This document shows positions 7,628 to 15,195 of a stretch of DNA of 64,000 bases, piece by piece. Below the pieces are notes generated by a model. It searched no databases. It saw only the letters and a list, made by a program, of their open reading frames with translations, and had not been told where the DNA came from. Made by a program: the position numbers and the translations under genes. Each line of letters starts with the position of its first letter. The first letter of the stretch is position 1. This stretch comes from Clostridia bacterium (GTDB taxonomy: Bacteria > Bacillota > Clostridia > Oscillospirales > Acutalibacteraceae): assembly GCA_017474125.1 (NCBI GenBank), contig JAFVIF010000059.1:1-64000 (forward strand), written 5' to 3'.

Positions 7628-8427
7628 TGGAAAAAATTAAACTTTGGGAAAATATTCCCGGACTTTGCGAGGAAGAGCCCGTATTGGAATTTTATCCTGC
7701 TGTTAAAAAAACAAGTAATGCTACCGTAGTGATTTTTCCCGGTGGCGGTTATCATTTTCGCGCTCCACACGAGGGCCAAGGTTACGCAGAATATTTTAAT
7801 ACCCTTGGTATGAATGCTTTTGTGTGTGAGTACCGAGTTGCTCCTCACACCCATCCGCTACCGCTTCTTGATGCAAGAAGAGCAGTACAGTACGTGCGGT
7901 ATAATGCTGAAAAATTCGGCATTGACCCTAATAAGGTAGGCGTTATGGGTTCGTCGGCAGGCGGACACCTTGCCGCAACGGTTTCAACCGTTTTTGATTC
8001 CTTCGACAACGTGCTTGCTAATAAGGATGAAATAGACGAAATTGATTTTATACCTAATTTCCAAATACTTTGTTATCCCGTTATTGCTCTTTCGGGATTT
8101 GGTCATATTGGAAGCAAAAACAATCTTTTAGGTGATGAAAAGGATAATGAAGACTTAATAAATTATCTTTCTTCTCAAAACAGAGTAAGTGAAAAAACTC
8201 CGAAGGCATTTATTTGGCATACCTTTGATGATAGCGGTGTTAACGTTAAAAACAGCTTGGTTTATGCATCTGCTTTAAAGGATAACGGCGTTTCCTGTGA
8301 AATGCATTTGTTCCCAAACGGTCCTCACGGCTTGGGGCTTGCTCTAAATAACGACAGCGTTGGACAGTGGTCTGAACTACTCAGAACCTGGCTTAAACAT
8401 TTTGATTATTTAGGAAGTGTAAAGTAA
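7624..8427 (+). CDS. Alpha/beta hydrolase, carbohydrate acetyl-esterase-like
   Basis: A 267-residue hydrolase of the acetyl-xylan-esterase / BD-FAE-like group. The oxyanion loop FPGGGYHFRAP lies near residues 38-48, the nucleophile elbow GSSAGGH near 112, an acidic residue in HTFDDSGVN near 200, and the histidine in PNGPHGLGL near 236. There is no signal peptide, so it should act on imported oligosaccharides. Translation is coupled to both neighbours (ATGA with sfsA, TAATG with the deacetylase). The pairing with a polysaccharide deacetylase suggests removal of ester and N- or O-acetyl groups from a common glycan, but the substrate is not determined. Confidence 0.82.
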   Translation: MMEKIKLWENIPGLCEEEPVLEFYPAVKKTSNATVVIFPGGGYHFRAPHEGQGYAEYFNTLGMNAFVCEYRVAPHTHPLPLLDARRAVQYVRYNAEKFGIDPNKVGVMGSSAGGHLAATVSTVFDSFDNVLANKDEIDEIDFIPNFQILCYPVIALSGFGHIGSKNNLLGDEKDNEDLINYLSSQNRVSEKTPKAFIWHTFDDSGVNVKNSLVYASALKDNGVSCEMHLFPNGPHGLGLALNNDSVGQWSELLRTWLKHFDYLGSVK

Positions 8428-9302
8428 TGAAGTACAGATATTTGCGTTTCCCGGGAGGACTTCCCAAAGCAGTAACCTTTAGTTACGATGACGGTTGCCG
8501 TTGGGACAAAGACCTTGCTCCTATTTTTAACCAATACGGCGTGAAGGGTACCTTTAACATTAACAGCTCCTGTGTCGGCGCAAGTGATTGGTACCTTAAT
8601 AAAGAAGAAATTAAGGAATATATTGTGGACGGCGGTCACGAAATTGCTGTTCACGGTGATAAGCACATCGCCCCCGGTGTTGTGCGCCCCATTGACGGAA
8701 TTAAGGAATATCTTAACTGCCGCTTAAAACTTGAAGAAATGTTCGGCGGAATTATCAGGGGTATGGCTTATCCTAATTCCGGTATTAAAAGAATGGAAAA
8801 TGGCGCAAATTACGAAAATATCAGGGAATATATGAAAAATCTTGATATTGTCTACGGCAGAAGCCTGGGCGGTGAAAACGATGCCTTTGAACTTCCAACC
8901 GACTGGCTTAACTGGGTTCCTACAATGCATCACGATCATGCGTATTCTCTCCAGTGGGCGCAAAAGTTTGTAGAACTTAAATGCGAAGAGGGATACCACA
9001 CCAACCGCCAACCGAGACTTTTCTACGTCTGGGGACATTCTTACGAATTCAACCAAAGAAATAACTGGGAACATATGCACGATTTGCTTAAGATTTTAGC
9101 GAACCGGGAAGATACATGGTATGCTACAAATATTGAAATTTACGAATACGTAGAAGCATATAATCACCTTGTTTTTTCTGCCGATTCCACAGTAATACAT
9201 AACCCCACCGCCACGAAAATCTGGTTTATGCAGGATGGCGGAATTTACAGCATTAATCCGGGGGAAACAATAAAAATTGATGCAAAAGAGTCTACAACCT
9301 AA
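8427..9302 (+). CDS. Polysaccharide deacetylase (NodB domain), cytoplasmic
   Basis: A 291-residue NodB-fold protein. The catalytic/metal motif TFSYDDG (Asp21-Asp22) and the metal ligands His76 and His80 in HGDKH are visible, along with later family features such as RGMAYPNSG near 113 and YVWGHSYEF near 197. The family (CE4) removes acetyl groups from chitooligosaccharides, peptidoglycan or acetylated xylan. It has no signal peptide or membrane anchor, unlike many members. Its start overlaps the esterase stop by one base. It is followed by a bidirectional terminator shared with the converging isomerase gene. Confidence 0.87.
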   Translation: MKYRYLRFPGGLPKAVTFSYDDGCRWDKDLAPIFNQYGVKGTFNINSSCVGASDWYLNKEEIKEYIVDGGHEIAVHGDKHIAPGVVRPIDGIKEYLNCRLKLEEMFGGIIRGMAYPNSGIKRMENGANYENIREYMKNLDIVYGRSLGGENDAFELPTDWLNWVPTMHHDHAYSLQWAQKFVELKCEEGYHTNRQPRLFYVWGHSYEFNQRNNWEHMHDLLKILANREDTWYATNIEIYEYVEAYNHLVFSADSTVIHNPTATKIWFMQDGGIYSINPGETIKIDAKESTT

Positions 9303-9306
9303 AGTA

Positions 9307-9334
9307 AAAACCGTGAGAATTATCTCACGGTTTT
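9307..9334. terminator. Bidirectional terminator between converging genes
   Basis: AAAACCGTGAGA pairs with TCTCACGGTTTT around a 4-base loop. It serves the deacetylase operon on the plus strand and the isomerase on the minus strand. Confidence 0.88.
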
Positions 9335-9341
9335 AATGTTT

Positions 9342-10178
9342 TTAAAAGTATTTTTCGGCAATTATTAACGCTCGTTTATAACACTCGGTAAAGTATTCCT
9401 CAATTGTAATAGCGGCGTAAGCTTCACATTCCTTTCTGCCGAATTTATTATTTATTTTAACTTCAAAATTAAGAAAGGGGAGCGATTTTGATTTTTTAAG
9501 ACCTTTTACAATATTATCCCAGTCTGCTATACCGTCAAAGGGAAGTAAATGAAGGTCGTCGTAGTCTGAAATTTTGCCGTTTTTATCGCTTATACTAAGG
9601 TTATCGTTAAGGTGGCACATAAGCAGTCTGTCACCGAATTTTTCGGTTAAATTCTCCATCGGGGAATAACATAATTCGTGACCGGAATCATAGCAAAATC
9701 CAACATATTCACTTTTGAAATTATCTAATAGTGCACCTAAAAATTCGGTCCCTTCGGTGTTTTCCAAAGCAACCTTAACGCCGCATTTTTCGGCAAGAGC
9801 AATAATTTCACCGTAGTTTTTAAGCCCTTCTTTGGTTGGTGTATCGGTATAATCAAAGCCTATCCAACAATGAATTACCATAACGGGTACGCTGTTTTCT
9901 TTACAGTCCTTAATACAGGAAATTAATTGCTCTTTAGCTTTATTTACTGCCGTTTCATTATTACTCCACATATCGGCGGCACCCCTGTACGGGCCGTGAA
10001 AGGACTGAACGTAAAGTCCGTTTTCTCTTGCAAGAGAACAAAGCTCTTTTAGGTTTACGTCTTCCTTCCATTCAATAGATACGGCGTTAAAACCGATTTT
10101 TGACACAAGCCTTATAACTTCCTTTGTTGGTAAAGCGTAGCTGTGATTAAGTGAAATACCGATTTCGGCTTTTTTCAT
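9342..10178 (-). CDS. Sugar phosphate isomerase/epimerase-like TIM barrel
   Basis: A 278-residue protein of the xylose-isomerase-like TIM-barrel family (AP endonuclease 2 superfamily). Typical strand-end residues are SIEWKED near 34, QSFHGPY near 58, VMVIHCW near 99, ALENTEG near 137, GFCYDSGHE near 160 and MCHLNDN near 185; the Glu, Asp and His residues would bind a divalent metal. Members isomerise or epimerise keto sugars, inosose and related compounds; the substrate is unknown here. A ribosome site AAGGAG lies rather far upstream of the ATG. It follows tcdA by 9 bases on the minus strand, so the two form one transcript. Confidence 0.8.
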   Translation of the reverse strand: MKKAEIGISLNHSYALPTKEVIRLVSKIGFNAVSIEWKEDVNLKELCSLARENGLYVQSFHGPYRGAADMWSNNETAVNKAKEQLISCIKDCKENSVPVMVIHCWIGFDYTDTPTKEGLKNYGEIIALAEKCGVKVALENTEGTEFLGALLDNFKSEYVGFCYDSGHELCYSPMENLTEKFGDRLLMCHLNDNLSISDKNGKISDYDDLHLLPFDGIADWDNIVKGLKKSKSLPFLNFEVKINNKFGRKECEAYAAITIEEYFTECYKRALIIAEKYF

Positions 10179-10187
10179 TGTTTAAAA

Positions 10188-10868
10188 TTACTCCTTAATT
10201 AAGTCCTTAATAACCTCGCCTGCAATAATAAGACCTACTGCGGAGGGCACAAAAGAAACACTTCCCGGAGGGGTAGCCTTAATTAACGGTATCTCCTCGG
10301 AATATACACATTTAAGCTTTTTGATACCGCGCTTTTTAAGCTCGGTACGAACAACCTTTGCAAGGGGACAAACGCTTGTTTTGTAAATATCGGCAACCTT
10401 AAAATCGGTAGGGTTTAGCTTATTTCCTGCACCCATTGAGCTGATAATGGGAACACCCGATTTTGTTGCGTTTTCAATTAAAAGGAGCTTTGCGTTTACG
10501 CTGTCAATAGCATCAACGATATAGTCGTAAGCGGCTAAATCAAATTCGTTTTCAGTGTCGGCACCGTAAAAAACGGGGAAGGTATTAACGGCTAAATTGG
10601 GGTTGATATCAAGAAAACGTTGTTTTAAAACCTCTACCTTCTTTTGGCCTACCGTACTGTGAAGGGCGGCAAGCTGACGGTTAATATTGGAAAGGGAAAT
10701 GGTGTCGAAATCAATAAGGTCAATACCGCCTACACCTGCACGTACAATAGCTTCCGCGGCATGCCCTCCTACACCGCCTACACCGAAAACGGCAACTCTG
10801 CAGTCGTCAAGCCTTTTTGCGGCTTTTTCGCCTATAATCCTTTCTGTGCGGGAAAACTCTTCCTTCAT
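10188..10868 (-). CDS. tcdA: tRNA threonylcarbamoyladenosine dehydratase (ThiF/E1-like)
   Basis: A 226-residue E1-like enzyme. It has an ATP/nucleotide-binding glycine loop GVGGVGGHAAEA near residue 28, the acidic strand IDLIDFDTISLSNINRQ near 50, and the late TPPGSVSFVPSAVGLIIAG segment seen in TcdA/YgdL. The enzyme adenylates the carboxylate of t6A37 in tRNA and drives cyclisation to ct6A. The start at 10868 has GGGAG upstream; the frame remains open to 10919, but that stretch is promoter DNA. Other ThiF-family activities cannot be excluded, but no thiamine or molybdopterin genes are nearby. Confidence 0.88.
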   Translation of the reverse strand: MKEEFSRTERIIGEKAAKRLDDCRVAVFGVGGVGGHAAEAIVRAGVGGIDLIDFDTISLSNINRQLAALHSTVGQKKVEVLKQRFLDINPNLAVNTFPVFYGADTENEFDLAAYDYIVDAIDSVNAKLLLIENATKSGVPIISSMGAGNKLNPTDFKVADIYKTSVCPLAKVVRTELKKRGIKKLKCVYSEEIPLIKATPPGSVSFVPSAVGLIIAGEVIKDLIKE

Positions 10869-10890
10869 ATATATCAACTCCCTTTGTAAT

Positions 10891-10919
10891 ATAATACAAT
10901 AGCGCCTATATTTTTGCAA
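10891..10919 (-). promoter_or_regulatory. tcdA promoter
   Basis: On the minus strand: TTGCAA (10919-10914), a 17-bp spacer and TATTAT (10896-10891), 22 bases from the tcdA start. It is back-to-back with the csoR promoter. Confidence 0.6.
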
Positions 10920-10931
10920 TATGAAAATTTA

Positions 10932-10960
10932 TTGACATATACCCCACGGGGGTATATAAT
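10932..10960 (+). promoter_or_regulatory. csoR-copA promoter with embedded CsoR operator
   Basis: Consensus TTGACA (10932-10937), a 17-bp spacer and TATAAT (10955-10960). The spacer is filled by the palindrome TATACCCCACGGGGGTATA (10938-10956), two TATACCCC-type arms around a 3-base centre, the usual form of a CsoR copper operator. Apo-CsoR bound here would block RNA polymerase, and Cu(I) would release it. This makes the csoR-copA operon autoregulated. Confidence 0.9.
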
Positions 10961-10983
10961 TAATTGCAGAAAGAGGTGGTCCG

Positions 10984-11280
10984 ATGAGCGAAAACTGTAA
11001 CTGCAAAACTAAAATCCGCGAAAAGGAAGAATATAGCGCTTTAATAAACCGTCTTAACCGTATTGAAGGACAAATAAGAGGCATTAAGGGTATGGTTGAA
11101 AAGAATGCCTACTGCACCGATATTCTTATACAGGTTTCGGCTGTTACTGCCGCGCTTAACGCCTTTAACCGTGAGCTGCTTGCTTCTCACATTAAAAGCT
11201 GTGTAGCAAATGATATAAAGGCGGATAAGCTTGATACTGTTGATGAACTTATTAATACGTTAGGGAAGCTGATGAAATGA
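10984..11280 (+). CDS. csoR: Copper-sensing repressor CsoR
   Basis: A 98-residue all-helical repressor of the CsoR/RcnR family. The Cu(I) ligands Cys44, His69 and Cys73 (YCTDILIQ and SHIKSCV) give the C-H-C pattern of true CsoR rather than the nickel or formaldehyde sensors. The RLNRIEGQIRGIKGMVE helix near residues 22-38 is the DNA-contact region. Extra cysteines occur at the N-terminus (NCNCK), which is unusual but common in clostridial members. It overlaps copA by ATGA and is controlled by the operator in its own promoter. Confidence 0.95.
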   Translation: MSENCNCKTKIREKEEYSALINRLNRIEGQIRGIKGMVEKNAYCTDILIQVSAVTAALNAFNRELLASHIKSCVANDIKADKLDTVDELINTLGKLMK

Positions 11281-13733
11281 AAAAGTATAATATTACGGGA
11301 ATGAGCTGCGCCGCCTGCAGTGCAAGGGTTGAAAAGGCTGTTAAGGCGCTTAGCGGAGTAGATGTCTGCACCGTTAATCTTCTTACAAATTCTATGACGG
11401 TTAGCGGAAGCGTTAGCGAGGAAGCCGTTATAAAGGCCGTTGAAAAAGCAGGCTACGGAGCCATTCTTGCGGGTAAAGAAATTAAAAGCAACGAGGATAG
11501 AACCGACGATGACGTAAAAAGGCTCGTTAAAAGACTTGCTTGCTCCCTCGTCTTTTTAATACTGCTTATGTATATTTCCATGGGGCACACAATGTGGGGC
11601 TTTCCGTTGCCGGAATTTTTTACGGGTAACGAAGCCGCAATAGCACTGAGTCAGCTTATTTTAGCAGGCTTTGTTATGGTAATTAATCAGCGTTTTTTTA
11701 TAAACGGGTTTAAGGGTGTAATTAAGGGTGCACCGAATATGGATACCCTTGTTGCTTTAGGCTCGTCCGCCGCCTTTATATATTCTGTTTTTGAGCTTTT
11801 CTTAATGACGGCAAATCCTCAAACAGCCAACCTTCACAATTTGTATTTCGAGTCTGCGGCTATGATTCTTACCCTTATAACCGTCGGGAAATTGCTTGAG
11901 GCTAAGGCTAAGGGTAAAACAACCAACGCTTTAAAGGGGCTAATGAGCCTTACTCCTAAAAAAGCAACCGTAATACGTAATAACGAGGAAACAGGCGTTA
12001 GTGTAGAGGAAGTGGAAATAGGTGATATTTTCATAGTTAAGGCAGGGGAGATAGTTCCCGTGGACGGAATAATTACCGACGGCGCCTGCTCGGTGGATGA
12101 ATCGGCGCTTACGGGCGAGAGCATTCCTTCCGATAAAACGGTCGGGGATAAAGTGACGGGCGCCTGCATAGTAAAATCGGGCTATATAAAATGCAAGGCT
12201 ACCGCCGTTGGCGAGGACACAATGCTGTCTAAAATTATAAAAACGGTAAGCGATGCCGCGGCTTCAAAGGCGCCGATTGCACGAATTGCCGATAGGGTGT
12301 CGGGCGTTTTCGTGCCCTTCGTAATGACTGTTGCCGTCCTTACTACCGTTATTTGGCTTATTTTGGGACAAAGCTTTGGCTATGCCCTCAGCCGAGGTAT
12401 ATCGGTGCTTGTAATAAGCTGTCCTTGTGCTTTGGGACTTGCAACTCCTGTTGCCATTATGGTTGGAAGCGGTGTGGGAGCAAAAAGAGGTATTCTTTTC
12501 AAAACGGCAACCGTGCTTGAGGAAACGGGGAAAACCGATATTGTTGTGCTTGATAAAACAGGCACCGTTACCTGCGGCACTCCATCCGTTACCGACATTT
12601 TTGGCTCCTCACCCGATTTGCTTTTAAAGTATGCGGCTTCTCTTGAAAGAAAAAGCGAACACCCGTTGTCGGTTGCCGTTGTAAAAGAGGCACGGAAAAA
12701 GGGAATTACATTTTTGCCGTCAAGCGATTTTACCGCCTATACTGGAAAGGGTGTTAGTGCGACCGTAGACGGAAAATTTGTCGTAGGCGGAAAGTACGCT
12801 TTTGTAAAAGAATATTGTGAAATAAGCGGTGAACTCCAAAGTAAAGCTGATGAGTTATCCCTTCAAGGAAAAACTCCGCTTTACTTTGCCCTAAACGGTG
12901 AGCCCTTAGGTATTATTGCTGTCGCCGATGAGGTTAAAAGCGATAGTGCGGCAGCCGTTGAAAAGCTTAAAAAAATGGGTATAAGGGTTATAATGCTTAC
13001 GGGAGATAACAAGCTGTGCGCTTCTGCTGTAGCAGAGCAAACGGGCATTGACGAGGTTTTATCCAACCTGCTTCCCGAGGATAAGGCGAGCGAGATTATA
13101 AGGCTTCGCGGCGAAGGAAGGGTTATGATGGTGGGTGACGGCATAAACGATTCCCCTGCATTAACGGCAGCCGATGTCGGTGTTGCAATGGGAAGCGGAA
13201 CCGATATAGCAGCAAATTCAGCCGACGTTATTCTTATGAATAACTCGTTATCTGATGTGCCTGCCGCTATTAATCTAAGCAAGGGCGTTCTTACAAACGT
13301 TAAGGAAAACCTTTTCTGGGCATTTATTTATAATTCCTTGGGAATTCCCCTTGCGGCGGGAGCTTTCGTTGCGCTTTTGGGTTGGGAGCTAAACCCAATG
13401 TTCGGTGCCGCCGCAATGAGTCTTTCAAGCTTTTGCGTTGTTATCAACGCTTTAAGGCTTAACTTTATAAAATTAGATAGATTTATCCCCAAAAGGGTAA
13501 AAAAGGAGAAAAGAAAAATGAAAAAGGTTATGAAAATTGAAGGTATGATGTGTCCTCATTGCGAAGCAAGGGTTAAGAGCATTCTTGAAGAGCTCGGTGA
13601 GGTTGAAACCGCTGCTGTAAGCCATAAGGATGGCAAAGCTGTGCTCACTTTAAATAAGCAAATCGGAGACGAGACTTTAAAGTCGGTGGTGGAAAATGCA
13701 GGATATAAGGTCATTTCTATTGACACAGAGTAG
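11277..13733 (+). CDS. copA: Copper-exporting P1B-type ATPase with N- and C-terminal metal-binding domains
   Basis: An 818-residue Cu(I) pump in the cytoplasmic membrane. In order: an N-terminal heavy-metal domain with GMSCAAC (Cys11, Cys14), paired membrane helices, the actuator TGES motif near 282, the transport site CPC (Cys382-Pro-Cys384), the phosphorylated Asp426 in DKTGT, the nucleotide domain with SEHP near 460, the hinge GDGIND near 622, and two final helices. After a basic linker (RVKKEKRK) comes a second heavy-metal domain with GMMCPHC (Cys759, Cys762). An in-frame ribosome site and ATG at 13518 lie exactly before this last domain. Translation is coupled to csoR. Confidence 0.96.
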   Translation: MKKYNITGMSCAACSARVEKAVKALSGVDVCTVNLLTNSMTVSGSVSEEAVIKAVEKAGYGAILAGKEIKSNEDRTDDDVKRLVKRLACSLVFLILLMYISMGHTMWGFPLPEFFTGNEAAIALSQLILAGFVMVINQRFFINGFKGVIKGAPNMDTLVALGSSAAFIYSVFELFLMTANPQTANLHNLYFESAAMILTLITVGKLLEAKAKGKTTNALKGLMSLTPKKATVIRNNEETGVSVEEVEIGDIFIVKAGEIVPVDGIITDGACSVDESALTGESIPSDKTVGDKVTGACIVKSGYIKCKATAVGEDTMLSKIIKTVSDAAASKAPIARIADRVSGVFVPFVMTVAVLTTVIWLILGQSFGYALSRGISVLVISCPCALGLATPVAIMVGSGVGAKRGILFKTATVLEETGKTDIVVLDKTGTVTCGTPSVTDIFGSSPDLLLKYAASLERKSEHPLSVAVVKEARKKGITFLPSSDFTAYTGKGVSATVDGKFVVGGKYAFVKEYCEISGELQSKADELSLQGKTPLYFALNGEPLGIIAVADEVKSDSAAAVEKLKKMGIRVIMLTGDNKLCASAVAEQTGIDEVLSNLLPEDKASEIIRLRGEGRVMMVGDGINDSPALTAADVGVAMGSGTDIAANSADVILMNNSLSDVPAAINLSKGVLTNVKENLFWAFIYNSLGIPLAAGAFVALLGWELNPMFGAAAMSLSSFCVVINALRLNFIKLDRFIPKRVKKEKRKMKKVMKIEGMMCPHCEARVKSILEELGEVETAAVSHKDGKAVLTLNKQIGDETLKSVVENAGYKVISIDTE
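13518..13733 (+). CDS. Possible independently translated CopZ-like copper chaperone within copA
   Basis: Inside and in frame with the 3' end of copA, AGGAG (13504-13508) precedes an ATG at 13518 by 9 bases. The product would be 71 residues: a complete ferredoxin-like heavy-metal domain with GMMCPHC at residues 10-16, the size of free CopZ chaperones. Translation from here would give a soluble chaperone in addition to the fused domain. E. coli makes a short CopA(Z) from copA by another mechanism (frameshifting). This is a prediction; the A/G-rich run may simply encode the lysine-rich linker. Confidence 0.5.
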   Translation: MKKVMKIEGMMCPHCEARVKSILEELGEVETAAVSHKDGKAVLTLNKQIGDETLKSVVENAGYKVISIDTE

Positions 13734-13771
13734 TCGTATAAAGTAAAATAGTACCGAAACGAGGTATTAAG

Positions 13772-14695
13772 ATGAAAATTTACGGTGATATATCTGCGCT
13801 TATCGGCGATACTCCCTTGCTTTACGTAAGCGATTATTCGGGAGAAACCTTGCCTGCCAATCTTTACGCAAAACTGGAATATTTGAATCCTGCGGGAAGT
13901 GTTAAAGACCGAGCCGCTCTTTATATGATAGAACAAGCTGAAAAGGACGGTAAATTAAAGCAGGGAAGCGTTATAATTGAACCGACCAGCGGAAATACGG
14001 GTATAGGTCTTGCCGCAATAGCCGCTTCTCGCGGTTATAAAGTTATTTTAACAATGCCCGAAACTATGAGCATTGAACGCAGAAAGCTTCTTATCGCATA
14101 CGGTGCCGAAATTGTTTTAACCAATGGCAAAGACGGTATGAAGGGCGCTATTGCCGAAGCTCAACGTCTTTCACAAAGCATTGAAGGCTCTTTTATTGCG
14201 GGGCAGTTTACCAACCCTGCAAACGTAAATGCTCACTACTGTACAACAGGTCCCGAAATTTATGCCGACCTTGACGGAAAGGTTGACGTTTTTGTTGCGG
14301 GTGTAGGGACGGGCGGTACCCTTACGGGTGTGGCTAAATACCTAAAAGAAAAAAACCAAAAGGTTAAAATTATTGCCGTTGAGCCCGAAGCCTCACCACT
14401 TCTTTCAAAGGGTGAATGCGGCCCTCATCCCTTGCAGGGAATAGGCGCTAATTTTGTGCCTCAAATTCTTGATACGGCCCTTATTGACGAGATTATTGCC
14501 GTTTCGGGTGATAACGCATATTCGGCTTCAAAGTTACTTGCAAGGAAAAAGGGAATACTCGTCGGTATTTCCTCCGGCGCCGCGCTTTATGCCGCTTCTC
14601 TGGTTGCCGCGCGCAACGATATGAAGGGTAAAAATATTGTCGTTCTTCTTCCCGATACGGGGGATAGATATCTTTCAACCACTATGTTTGACTGA
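13772..14695 (+). CDS. cysK: Cysteine synthase (O-acetylserine sulfhydrylase)
   Basis: A 307-residue PLP enzyme of fold type II. The PLP lysine is Lys45 in GSVKDRA, the substrate loop is PTSGNTGIG near 73-81, the phosphate-binding loop is GVGTGGT near 174-180, and GISSGAA near 265 holds the pyridine-contacting serine. It replaces the acetyl group of O-acetylserine with sulfide to make cysteine. GAGG precedes the ATG, 38 bases after copA. luxS follows after 11 bases, so sulfide or homocysteine metabolism is a likely shared theme. Confidence 0.94.
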   Translation: MKIYGDISALIGDTPLLYVSDYSGETLPANLYAKLEYLNPAGSVKDRAALYMIEQAEKDGKLKQGSVIIEPTSGNTGIGLAAIAASRGYKVILTMPETMSIERRKLLIAYGAEIVLTNGKDGMKGAIAEAQRLSQSIEGSFIAGQFTNPANVNAHYCTTGPEIYADLDGKVDVFVAGVGTGGTLTGVAKYLKEKNQKVKIIAVEPEASPLLSKGECGPHPLQGIGANFVPQILDTALIDEIIAVSGDNAYSASKLLARKKGILVGISSGAALYAASLVAARNDMKGKNIVVLLPDTGDRYLSTTMFD

Positions 14696-14706
14696 GGTGT
14701 TTTTTT

Positions 14707-15162
14707 ATGGATAGAATTGCCAGCTTTTCGGTTGACCACGACAAACTGAATAAGGGCATGTACGTTTCGCGTATTGACGGCGACGTTATTACCTACGATA
14801 TACGAATGAAAAAGCCTAACGGCGGTGATTATTTACAAAACGGTGCTATGCATACCTTCGAGCATCTTTTTGCCACCTATGCACGTAATTCACGTTTTAA
14901 GGACAGTGTTATTTATATTGGCCCTATGGGTTGCCGTACGGGTTTTTATTTGCTTATGCGAAACAACGTTTCAATTAGCGACACCATTGCTCTTGTTAAG
15001 GAATGCTTCGCTTTTATTAAGGCCTTTAGCGGCAAAATTCCGGGTAGCGAAAAAAAGGAGTGCGGAAATTATCTTGAGCACGACTTGGAAGGTGCAAAGC
15101 TGACTGCGGCGGATATGCTGACGGTTTTAGAAAATTGGAAAGAAAGCAATACAAGCTATTAA
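14707..15162 (+). CDS. luxS: S-ribosylhomocysteine lyase (autoinducer-2 synthase)
   Basis: A 151-residue LuxS. The metal and catalytic residues are His49, Glu52 and His53 (HTFEHL), Cys76 (MGCRTGF) and Cys119 (KKECGN), corresponding to B. subtilis His54/Glu57/His58/Cys84/Cys126. The enzyme cleaves S-ribosylhomocysteine to homocysteine and DPD, the AI-2 precursor. Its partner, an MTA/SAH nucleosidase, is encoded at 38590, well away. The tight cysK-luxS arrangement (11 bp) suggests recovery of sulfur from SAH. Confidence 0.96.
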   Translation: MDRIASFSVDHDKLNKGMYVSRIDGDVITYDIRMKKPNGGDYLQNGAMHTFEHLFATYARNSRFKDSVIYIGPMGCRTGFYLLMRNNVSISDTIALVKECFAFIKAFSGKIPGSEKKECGNYLEHDLEGAKLTAADMLTVLENWKESNTSY

Positions 15163-15195
15163 GCTTTTTATACTAGGTAAGGGTGACTGATAGCT

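Noticed and set aside
13734..13771. Riboswitch or T-box ahead of cysK-luxS
   Set aside because: Only 38 bases separate copA and cysK, too short for such an element, and no stem structure was seen.
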